DNA of 64,000 nucleotides from contig NZ_JAKJIC010000013.1 in NCBI RefSeq assembly GCF_021864535.1, positions 62,001 through 126,000 on the forward strand, given 5' to 3'. The translations under genes and the position numbers were made by a program. The notes below the pieces were generated by a model, which was not told where the DNA came from, did not search any database, and saw only the letters and a list, made by a program, of their open reading frames with translations. The stretch is from Oryzibacter oryziterrae. Lineage in GTDB: Bacteria; Pseudomonadota; Alphaproteobacteria; Rhizobiales; Pleomorphomonadaceae. Below, one piece after another: positions 56,918-64,000 of the stretch; the first letter of the stretch is position 1; each line of letters begins with the position of its first letter.

Positions 56918-59900
56918 ATGTTCAACAAGGTCATGGTCGCCAACCGTGGCGCCATCGCCTGCCGTATTTTCCGCACGCTGAAGCGCATGGGAATCGGCAC
57001 GGTGGCGGTCTATTCGGAGGCCGACCGTCACGCCCGCCATCGGCTGATGGCCGACGAGGCGGTGCTGATCGGCCCGGCGCCGGTCAAGGAAAGCTATCTC
57101 GACATCGACGCCATCGTCGCCGCCGCCAAGGCGACCGGTGCCGAGGCTGTGCATCCGGGCTACGGCTTCCTGTCGGAGAACGCCGGCTTTGCCGCCCGCC
57201 TCGCCGCCGAAGGCATCCGCTTCATCGGCCCGCGCGCCGAGCATATGGCGGTCTTCGGGCTGAAGCACACGGCGCGCGCAGCGGCGGAAAGGTGCGGCGT
57301 GCCGCTGTTGCCCGGCACCGGCCTGTTACCCGATCTCGCTGCGGCCCGGTCCGCCGCCGCCCGCATCGGCTATCCCGTTATGATCAAGAGCACCGCCGGC
57401 GGTGGCGGCATCGGCCTGCAGCTCTGCCGCTCGGAGGCGGAACTCGGCCCGCTGTTCGAGACCGTGCGGCGCCTGTCCGAGAGCAATTTCAAGGACGGCG
57501 GCATCTATCTTGAAAAATATGTCGACCGCGCCCGCCACATCGAGGTGCAGATCTTCGGCGACGGGGCGGGCAATGTGGTGGCGCTCGGCGAGCGCGACTG
57601 CTCGCTGCAGCGGCGCAATCAGAAGGTCGTCGAGGAGACCCCGGCCCCCAACCTGCCGCCCGCCACCCGCGCGGCGCTGATGGAGGCGGCGGTTCGGCTT
57701 GGCCGCCATGTCGCCTATGAGTCGGCCGGCACGGTGGAGTTCATCTATGACGATCAGGCGGATGCCTTCTATTTCCTGGAGGTCAACACCCGCCTGCAGG
57801 TGGAACACGGCGTCACCGAACAGGTGACCGGCGTCGATCTCGTGGACTGGATGGTGCGCCAGGCGGCCGGCGAGCTCGGCCCGCTGGTCGTGCCGCCGGC
57901 CAGGGGCGCCTCGATCCAGGTGCGCCTTTATGCCGAAGACCCCGGCAAGGGCTTCCGCCCCTCGTCGGGCCGGCTCACCCATGTGCGTTTCCCTGACGAC
58001 GCACGCGTCGACGGCTGGGTGGAGAGCGGCACCGAGGTGACGCCCTTCTACGATCCCATGCTGGCCAAGATCATCGTCACCGGGGCGGACCGCGCACAAG
58101 CGCTCGGCAAGCTCCGCGCGGCGCTTGAGGCCACCGAAGTCTACGGCATCGAGACCAATCTCGACTATCTCAAGGCCATCGCCGCCTCGGACATGCTGGA
58201 AAGCGGCAAGGTCGCCACCCGCGCGCTTGCCGATTTCCCCTATGCGCCTCAGACCGTCGACGTGCTGTCGCCCGGCGCGCAATCGAGCCTGCAGGATTGG
58301 CCGGGGCGCATCGGCCACTGGGACGTCGGCGTGCCACCGAGCGGGCCGATGGACGCCTTGAGCCACCGCATCGCCAACCGCATCCTCGGCAATCCCCTGG
58401 ATGCGGCGACGCTGGAAATCACCCTCACCGGCCCGACCCTGCGCTTCAACGCGGCCACCGTCATCGCCATCACCGGCGCCGACATGACCGCGACGCTGGA
58501 CGAGGCGATCGTGCCGCTTCACACGGCGATCCCCGTTGCCGCCGGACAGGTTCTGAGCTTCGGACGGGCAGTCGGTACCGGCAACCGCGCCTATCTCGCT
58601 GTCCGCCACGGCTTTGACGCGCCTAGCTATCTCGGCAGCCGCTCCACCTTCGCGCTGGGCAAATTCGGCGGCCATGGTGTCGGCACGCTGCGCACCGGTG
58701 ACGTGCTGCGGCTCAACCGACAGGGCGCCGCCGACGCCGGCGTGCCGGTCTGGCCCGAAGCGGCGCGTCCGGCCCTGACCCACAGCTGGACGCTCTCGGT
58801 GCTGATCGGCCCGCACGGCGCGCCCGACTTCTTCACCGAGGCGGACATCGCCACGCTCTTCGGCAGCGAATATGAGGTGCATTTCAACAGCGCCCGCACC
58901 GGCGTGCGCCTGATCGGCCCCAAGCCCGAGTGGGCGCGGACCGACGGCGGCGAGGCGGGCCTGCATCCCTCCAACATCCACGACAACGCCTATGCCGTGG
59001 GCGCGCTCGACTTTACCGGTGACATGCCGATCATCCTCGGCCCCGACGGCCCCTCGCTTGGCGGCTTCGTCTGCCCGGTGACCGTCGCCATGGCGGACCT
59101 CTGGAAGATCGGCCAGCTGAAGCCCGGCGATCGCCTGCGCTTTGTCCGCATCGACATGGACACCGCCGACGCCTTGCGGGCGGCGCAGGAACGGCTGCTC
59201 GGCGAGGCCGGCGCCTTGCCGGCCCCCGCCATCGTCAGGCCCCCTGAAGACGATCCGGTCCTCGATCACTTCGGCAGCGGCGAGGACAAGGTGGTGCTGC
59301 GCCAGTCGGGCGACGACAATCTCCTCGTCGAGTTCGGGCCGCTGGAACTCGATCTGACGCTGCGCTTCAACGCTCACGCACTGATGGAGCGGCTGAAGGC
59401 GGAGAAGCTCCCGGGCATCCTCGACCTGACGCCGGGCATACGCTCGCTGCAGGTGCACGTGGATCCCGACCGCCTGCCGGTGCGGCGCCTGCGCTCGATC
59501 CTGGTCGACGCGGTGAACAGCCTGCCACCGGTCGACGCCATCGAGGTGCCGACCCGGACTATTCATATGCCGTTGTCCTGGGACGACGAGCAGACGCAGC
59601 TGGCCATCCGCAAGTATCAGGAACTCGTCCGCCCCGACGCGCCCTGGTGCCCGTCCAACATCGAGTTCATCCGCCGCATCAACGGCCTTGCGGACGAACA
59701 GGCGGTGAAGGACATCGTCTTCGGGGCGAGCTATCTGGTGCTCGGCCTCGGCGACGTCTATCTCGGCGCGCCCGTGGCAACGCCGGTGGACCCGCGCCAT
59801 CGCCTGGTCACCACCAAATACAATCCGGCCCGTACCTGGACGCCGGAGAACGCAGTGGGCATCGGCGGCGCCTACATGTGCATCTACGGCATGGAGGGGC

Positions 59901-60508
59901 CGGGCGGCTACCAGTTCGTCGGCCGCACGGTGCAGGTGTGGAACACCTATCGCCAGACCGCCAACTTTACGGGCGGCAAGCCCTGGCTGTTGCGTTTTTT
60001 CGACCAGATCCGCTTCTTCCCCGTCTCGGCCGTGGAGCTTCTGGAAGCGCGCGACGCCTTCCCCTATGGCGGCTACGAGCTGAAGGTGGAGGAAGACACC
60101 TTCCGTCTGGCCGATTATCGCCGCTTCCTGTCGGAGAACGCCGGCAGCATCGCCGCCTTCAAGCGCCGGCAGCAGACCGCTTTCGAGGCGGAGCGCCAGC
60201 GCTGGCGCGATCTGGGCCTCGCCGCCTATGTGTCCGACGAAGCCGGGTCGGGCGCGCCGGTCGACAGCGAAACCCTGGCGCCGGGCCTTGCGTCGGTGGA
60301 TAGTCCCATTCCCGGCAATATCTGGAAGATCCTCGCCGAACCCGGTCACCGGGTGGAGCGGGGCCAGGTGGTGGCGATCCTGGAATCGATGAAGATGGAA
60401 ATGGAAGTGGTGAGCCCCGCCACCGGTGTGGTGCGGGATGTGCTTTGCCAGACGGGCAAGACCGTCCAGGCGGGCCAGCGCCTGTTTGTTGTCGAGGAGC
60501 AAGACTGA
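56918..60508 (+). CDS. Biotin-dependent urea/guanidine carboxylase
   Basis: The product is 1196 aa. A biotin carboxylase domain (about residues 1-450) has KSTAGGGGIGLQL and EVNTRLQVEHGVTEQVTG. Next comes a carboxyltransferase made of fused AHS2 and AHS1 domains (about 455-1030), with VGIGGAYMCIYGMEGPGGYQFVGRT. The C-terminal biotinyl domain carries LESMKMEMEV, with Ser in place of the usual Ala before MKM. Such enzymes are annotated urea carboxylases, but those with a guanidine-I riboswitch and DUF1989 partners prefer guanidine, giving carboxyguanidine. Start ATG 56918 has GAAGGGA seven bases upstream. Confidence 0.93.
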   Translation: MFNKVMVANRGAIACRIFRTLKRMGIGTVAVYSEADRHARHRLMADEAVLIGPAPVKESYLDIDAIVAAAKATGAEAVHPGYGFLSENAGFAARLAAEGIRFIGPRAEHMAVFGLKHTARAAAERCGVPLLPGTGLLPDLAAARSAAARIGYPVMIKSTAGGGGIGLQLCRSEAELGPLFETVRRLSESNFKDGGIYLEKYVDRARHIEVQIFGDGAGNVVALGERDCSLQRRNQKVVEETPAPNLPPATRAALMEAAVRLGRHVAYESAGTVEFIYDDQADAFYFLEVNTRLQVEHGVTEQVTGVDLVDWMVRQAAGELGPLVVPPARGASIQVRLYAEDPGKGFRPSSGRLTHVRFPDDARVDGWVESGTEVTPFYDPMLAKIIVTGADRAQALGKLRAALEATEVYGIETNLDYLKAIAASDMLESGKVATRALADFPYAPQTVDVLSPGAQSSLQDWPGRIGHWDVGVPPSGPMDALSHRIANRILGNPLDAATLEITLTGPTLRFNAATVIAITGADMTATLDEAIVPLHTAIPVAAGQVLSFGRAVGTGNRAYLAVRHGFDAPSYLGSRSTFALGKFGGHGVGTLRTGDVLRLNRQGAADAGVPVWPEAARPALTHSWTLSVLIGPHGAPDFFTEADIATLFGSEYEVHFNSARTGVRLIGPKPEWARTDGGEAGLHPSNIHDNAYAVGALDFTGDMPIILGPDGPSLGGFVCPVTVAMADLWKIGQLKPGDRLRFVRIDMDTADALRAAQERLLGEAGALPAPAIVRPPEDDPVLDHFGSGEDKVVLRQSGDDNLLVEFGPLELDLTLRFNAHALMERLKAEKLPGILDLTPGIRSLQVHVDPDRLPVRRLRSILVDAVNSLPPVDAIEVPTRTIHMPLSWDDEQTQLAIRKYQELVRPDAPWCPSNIEFIRRINGLADEQAVKDIVFGASYLVLGLGDVYLGAPVATPVDPRHRLVTTKYNPARTWTPENAVGIGGAYMCIYGMEGPGGYQFVGRTVQVWNTYRQTANFTGGKPWLLRFFDQIRFFPVSAVELLEARDAFPYGGYELKVEEDTFRLADYRRFLSENAGSIAAFKRRQQTAFEAERQRWRDLGLAAYVSDEAGSGAPVDSETLAPGLASVDSPIPGNIWKILAEPGHRVERGQVVAILESMKMEMEVVSPATGVVRDVLCQTGKTVQAGQRLFVVEEQD

Positions 60509-60509
60509 C

Positions 60510-62312
60510 ATGTCCTTTGAGATGACCCTTGAGGGCATTGCCGCCTTCATCACCGCAGGTGGCACGGCGCAAGCCGTGATCGCCGAAGCCTATGACCGCA
60601 TCGCCGCCTATGCCGATCCCGCGGTCTGGATCACCCTGCGTCCACGCGAGGAGGCTCTTGCCGAGGCGCGCGCCCTTGACGCCGCCCCGGTGCGCGGACC
60701 GCTGTTCGGCGTGCCCTTCGCGGTCAAGGACAATATCGACGTCAAGGGTCTGCCGACTACGGCGGCCTGCCCGGACTATGCCTATGAACCCGCTGAGGAC
60801 GCCACCGTGGTGGCCCGTCTCCGGGCCGCCGGCGCCATCGTCGTCGGCAAGACCAACCTCGACCAGTTTGCCACCGGCCTCAACGGCAGCCGTTCGCCCT
60901 ATGGTGCGCCGCGCTGCGTGTTCGACGAAGCCTATGTGTCGGGCGGATCGAGTTCGGGATCGGCAGTGTCCATGTCATCAGGCCTCGTCGCCTTCTCGCT
61001 CGGCACCGATACGGCCGGCTCGGGCCGCGTGCCGGCCGCCTTCAACAACATCGTCGGCGTCAAGCCGACCAAGGGGCTCATCAGCACCACCGGCGTGGTG
61101 CCGGCCTGCCGGTCGGTCGACTGCGTTACCCTCTTCGCCGCCAGTGCCGCGGAAGGGACGGTGCTGCGCCGCATCGCCGAGGGCTTCGACGCTTCGGACG
61201 TCTATTCGCGCCCCATGCGACCGGTGGCGCTGCCCGGCGGGCGCCTGCGCGTCGGCGTGCCGCGACAGGACCAGCGCGAATTCTACGGCAATGCCGCCTA
61301 TGCCGCGCTCTATGACAAGGCGCTCGCCGCCATGGCCGCGCTCGGTGCCGACATCGTCGAGATCGACTTTGCCCCCTTCCGCGACGCCGCCAAGCTGCTC
61401 TACGGCGGTCCCTGGGTCGCCGAGCGCCTCGCCGCTATCGAGGCCTTTGCCACGGAGAAGCCCGAGAGCATGGACCCGACCGTTCGGGCCATCGTAGAGG
61501 GCGCGCGCGGCATGAGCGCGGTCGACGCCTTCCGCGGCCAGTATGAGCTCGCCCGCTATGCCCGCCTGTCCGAGGCCGAATGGGGCCGGATGGACGTCAT
61601 GCTGCTGCCGACCTCGCCGACCATCCACACGGTGGCCGACATGCTGGCCGAGCCGATCAAGCGCAACAGCGAGTTCGGCCATTACACCAATTTCTGCAAT
61701 CTGCTGGATTTTGCGGCCATTGCCGTCCCGGCCGGCTTCACAAGCGCCGGTCTTGCCTTCGGCGTGATGCTGGTCGGCCCCGCCTTCAGCGACGACGCCA
61801 TCGCCGCTCTGGCAGACCGGCTGCATCGGACGCTGGAGCCCACCTCCGGCAAGACGCGCCGTCCCCTCGGGGCCGCGCTCGCCGAACCCAGCCATGACCG
61901 CATCGCGCTCGCCGTGGTCGGCGCCCATCTCGCAGGCCAGCCGCTGCACGGTCAGCTCGCCGAGCGCAAGGCCGAACTCATCGCCCGCACCCGCACGGCG
62001 CCGCACTACAAGCTCCACGCACTTGCCAACACCACGCCGCCCAAGCCGGGCCTCGTGGCGACGCCCGGCTTTGCGGGCGAAGGCATCGAGGTGGAGGTCT
62101 ATGCGCTCGATGCCGCCGCCTTCGGCAGCTTCACCGCGCTGGTGCCGTGCCCCCTCGCCATCGGCTCGGTGGAACTGGCCGACGGCAGCACGGTCAAGGG
62201 CTTCGTCTGCGAACCCGCAGCGCTTGATGGGGCCACCGACATCACCGCCTTCGGCGGCTGGCGCGCCTACCTGGCCTCCAGGGCATCCGCCGATCATGTT
62301 GAAACAACATGA
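60510..62312 (+). CDS. atzF: Allophanate hydrolase
   Basis: The product is 600 aa. It is an amidase-signature enzyme with Lys73 in AVKDNIDVKG, the GGSSSGSA loop (about residues 145-152) and nucleophile Ser171 in TDTAGSGRVPAA. A C-terminal domain (about 460-590) is typical of AtzF/DUR1,2 and completes hydrolysis to CO2 and ammonia. It follows the carboxylase by one base. The last nine or so codons and the stop are encoded by a palindromic repeat, giving an odd ...SADHVETT tail. Confidence 0.94.
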   Translation: MSFEMTLEGIAAFITAGGTAQAVIAEAYDRIAAYADPAVWITLRPREEALAEARALDAAPVRGPLFGVPFAVKDNIDVKGLPTTAACPDYAYEPAEDATVVARLRAAGAIVVGKTNLDQFATGLNGSRSPYGAPRCVFDEAYVSGGSSSGSAVSMSSGLVAFSLGTDTAGSGRVPAAFNNIVGVKPTKGLISTTGVVPACRSVDCVTLFAASAAEGTVLRRIAEGFDASDVYSRPMRPVALPGGRLRVGVPRQDQREFYGNAAYAALYDKALAAMAALGADIVEIDFAPFRDAAKLLYGGPWVAERLAAIEAFATEKPESMDPTVRAIVEGARGMSAVDAFRGQYELARYARLSEAEWGRMDVMLLPTSPTIHTVADMLAEPIKRNSEFGHYTNFCNLLDFAAIAVPAGFTSAGLAFGVMLVGPAFSDDAIAALADRLHRTLEPTSGKTRRPLGAALAEPSHDRIALAVVGAHLAGQPLHGQLAERKAELIARTRTAPHYKLHALANTTPPKPGLVATPGFAGEGIEVEVYALDAAAFGSFTALVPCPLAIGSVELADGSTVKGFVCEPAALDGATDITAFGGWRAYLASRASADHVETT

Positions 62313-62329
62313 TCGAAAAGCGGCTGCCC
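62280..62329. repeat. Palindromic repeat, family A copy 3
   Basis: GATCATGTTG-AAA-CAACATGATC (62292-62314) has outer arms AGGGCATCCGCC and AGCGGCTGCCCT. It contains the stop codon of the allophanate hydrolase gene. Confidence 0.75.
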
Positions 62330-62341
62330 TAACTATTGAGT

Positions 62342-62395
62342 CTGGAGCGATTTCTTGGCGATCAGGTGATTCCACCTGATTGGAAAGCGCTCCAG
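62342..62395. repeat. Palindromic repeat, family A copy 4 (variant)
   Basis: The outer arms CTGGAGCG and CGCTCCAG enclose the inner hairpin GATCAGGTG-ATTC-CACCTGATT. It lies 12 bp after copy 3 and 100 bp before the next gene. Confidence 0.7.
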
Positions 62396-62496
62396 GGGCT
62401 GAATGTATGCTCTGAAAGCGCGCTGTGCTCGACTTTGACGGGCGGATTGGCGATCCTGTCGATCCGCCCGCTTCCATGGGGCGCAGAGGAGCCCGA

Positions 62497-63282
62497 ATGA
62501 AGATCGCCGCCCTGCAGATGCAGCCCCTGTCCGCCGACATCGAGGGCAACTTCGCCAAGATCGAGGCGGCGGCAACGGCAGCCGTCGCCATGGGCGCCGA
62601 TCTCCTCCTGACACCTGAGCTGGCGCTGACCGGCTATGCGCTGGCAGATCGCTTTGCGGCCATCGCCGAGCCGGCCGACGGCCCCATGGTGGAGCGGCTG
62701 CGGGCGCTTGCGCGTCGCCTCGGCCTTGCCATTGTCGCGGGCTTTCCCGAGCGATCGGGGGACGTCGTCTACAACAGCGCCGTTTTCGCCGGCGCCGACG
62801 GCAGCCTGCAGCTCTATCGCAAGGCCCATCTCTACGGGCCGCAGGAGAAGGCGGCTTTTCAGCCGTCGTCCGACCCAGCGCAGGTGTTCGACTACCGCGG
62901 CTGGCGCATCGGTCTTCTCATCTGCTTCGATGTGGAGTTCCCCGAGACGGTGCGCAGCCTGGCGCTGGCTGGCGCCGAACTGGTGCTGGTGCCGACCGCC
63001 CTGCCGCGCGCGCCGATCTCCTACAGCATCTCCGGACGCATGATCGGGACGCGCGCGCTCGAAAACAGTCTCTTCGTCGCCTATGCCGACCTCTGCGGCG
63101 AGGAAGGCGCCTGCAGCTACCACGGCGGATCGGTGATCGCCGGCCCCGACGGCAATGATCTCGCGCGGGCCGGCCCTGCCGAAGCGCTGTTGATCGCCGA
63201 TCTCGATCGCGCCGAGATCAGCCGCGCCAGGGCCGAGAGCGAGTATCTGACGGAACGGCGGCCGGATCTCTACCGGCTTTAG
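62497..63282 (+). CDS. Carbon-nitrogen hydrolase (nitrilase superfamily)
   Basis: The product is 261 aa. The Glu-Lys-Cys triad is visible: Glu41 in LTPELALTGY, Lys109 in YRKAHLYG and Cys143 in LLICFDVEFPE. It is probably an amidase acting on a small amide; the substrate is unknown. It lies downstream of the guanidine operon but is separated by two palindromic repeats, so co-transcription is uncertain. ATG 62497 follows AGAGGAG. Confidence 0.9.
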   Translation: MKIAALQMQPLSADIEGNFAKIEAAATAAVAMGADLLLTPELALTGYALADRFAAIAEPADGPMVERLRALARRLGLAIVAGFPERSGDVVYNSAVFAGADGSLQLYRKAHLYGPQEKAAFQPSSDPAQVFDYRGWRIGLLICFDVEFPETVRSLALAGAELVLVPTALPRAPISYSISGRMIGTRALENSLFVAYADLCGEEGACSYHGGSVIAGPDGNDLARAGPAEALLIADLDRAEISRARAESEYLTERRPDLYRL

Positions 63283-63296
63283 TCCGCCTCACGCCG

Positions 63297-64000
63297 TCAG
63301 CTGGACAAGGCCTGACGCACATGGTCCATGCTCGCGCGCACCGCGGCGATCGGGTCGGGCAGATCGTGGACTTCCCTGGCGAAGGGCTCGAAGGAGACGA
63401 TGCCGTCAAAGCCGCCGGCATAGAGCGCCTTGAGCTGGCCGATGTTGCCGAGCCGGTCCTTGGGGCCGACCAGCACGCGATGGCCGTCCAGCATGTCGGC
63501 GAAGCTGATGGCGGGATCCTCGAGGCCGGAGATATGCACGAGTCCGGTGCGAGCCGGGAAGAGATCGGCCTCGCCGGCGCCGGTGTGGTGGAAGGTGTCG
63601 TGCACGAGACTGTAGAGCCCCGACAGCCCCAGTTCGTCGATGGCGGCGAGCGCCGTCGCCTTGAAGCGCATCGACGAGAAGGGGAAGCCCAAGGGTTCGA
63701 CAAAACCCTTGAGGCCGAAGTCCCTGAGGATCCTGGCAATGCCGGCGAGCGAAGCGTGCAGTCCGGCGGTCTTTTCCAGATTGTCCTCCAGCAGGCGGCC
63801 CTCGTTGAGCGGGCACATGACAAGCCCTGTCGCGCCGCAGGCTTGCGCCAGCTGGGCCATGGATACCGCCTTGGCCGCCAGCTCCGGCGTCCAGACGTTG
63901 AAGGGATAGAGCGCGTTGATGGTGCGGATCTCGAGCCCGAGATCGCGTGCCTTGGCGCCGATCTCGCGCGCGGCGGCCATGTCGGTGACGCTGTTGACGC
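63297..64000 (-). CDS. Sugar phosphate isomerase/epimerase-like TIM-barrel protein (5' end cut by window)
   Basis: The frame is open to the window edge, so the N-terminus is missing. The visible 233 residues fit the AP-endonuclease-2/xylose-isomerase-like TIM barrel, with metal-ligand candidates in GFVEPLGFP (Glu), LVHDTFHHTG (Asp/His), LVHISGLEDP (His) and IVSFEPF (Glu). Related enzymes include inosose dehydratase IolE and hydroxypyruvate isomerase-like proteins. The substrate is not identifiable here. It is convergent with the nitrilase-type gene. Confidence 0.85.
   Translation of the reverse strand, partial: VNSVTDMAAAREIGAKARDLGLEIRTINALYPFNVWTPELAAKAVSMAQLAQACGATGLVMCPLNEGRLLEDNLEKTAGLHASLAGIARILRDFGLKGFVEPLGFPFSSMRFKATALAAIDELGLSGLYSLVHDTFHHTGAGEADLFPARTGLVHISGLEDPAISFADMLDGHRVLVGPKDRLGNIGQLKALYAGGFDGIVSFEPFAREVHDLPDPIAAVRASMDHVRQALSS

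Noticed and set aside
57326-60565. A 1079-codon open frame antisense to the carboxylase gene
   Set aside because: Same artefact: long antisense frames follow from codon bias. The plus strand encodes the complete biotin carboxylase.

Overview
This is a gene-dense, high-GC window of about 64 kb. It looks like the chromosome of an alphaproteobacterium of the Rhizobiales/Hyphomicrobiales type. The signs are the conserved block aroA-cmk-rpsA ... sppA-ihfB-lapA-like on one strand, hisF-hisE-coaA on the other, the hslV-hslU pair, a TIGR02300-type acidic protein, and a pcaDCHGB operon divergent from pcaQ with its rhizobial operator. I see no rRNA, CRISPR array, transposase or phage gene. Most of it reads as stable core chromosome with catabolic modules.

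Layout. 1-10.5 kb: the end of a fumarylacetoacetate-hydrolase-family gene, a hybrid histidine kinase, two exported proteins of unknown function either side of a 152-bp palindromic repeat, a MoeB/ThiF-type adenylyltransferase, hslVU and an NAD-dependent epimerase-like protein. 10.5-12 kb: a soluble chemoreceptor with two near-duplicate PAS domains. 12.2-25.1 kb: a type II secretion system (gspKJIHGF, a short prepilin peptidase and gspD on the minus strand; gspE on the plus strand; then gspL, gspM and a GspC/GspN-like protein). An Nramp metal transporter (mntH) with its own operator-like repeats sits between gspE and gspL. 25-29 kb: hisF, hisE, coaA and a lone cobB. 29-37 kb: the ihfB/sppA/rpsA/cmk/aroA block on the minus strand, interrupted between rpsA and sppA by an exported protein and a candidate small RNA. 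37.8 kb: tRNA-Ala(GGC).

38-49 kb holds a complete protocatechuate branch of the beta-ketoadipate pathway. PobA makes protocatechuate from 4-hydroxybenzoate; PcaHG cleaves the ring; PcaB, PcaC and PcaD carry the product to 3-oxoadipate; PcaIJ and PcaF yield succinyl-CoA and acetyl-CoA. Three regulators (PcaR, PcaQ, PobR) each sit beside their targets, with recognisable or candidate operators.

49-64 kb: nnrS, then the most distinctive module. A guanidine-I (ykkC-type) riboswitch at about 52519-52628 precedes an ABC importer, two urea-carboxylase-associated proteins (carboxyguanidine deiminase subunits), a biotin-dependent urea/guanidine carboxylase and allophanate hydrolase. The riboswitch argues that this operon takes up guanidine and degrades it to ammonia and CO2, although such carboxylases are usually annotated as urea-specific. 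Divergent from it is a pair encoding an HRI1-like protein and an isopenicillin-N-synthase-type 2-oxoglutarate/Fe(II) oxygenase. A GGGTCGTCCC motif occurs twice upstream of that pair and twice again just upstream of the first deiminase gene, which suggests a shared and apparently undescribed regulator. Short palindromic repeats are scattered through the window. One copy supplies the last codons and stop of the allophanate hydrolase gene, and another contains the stop codon of coaA.
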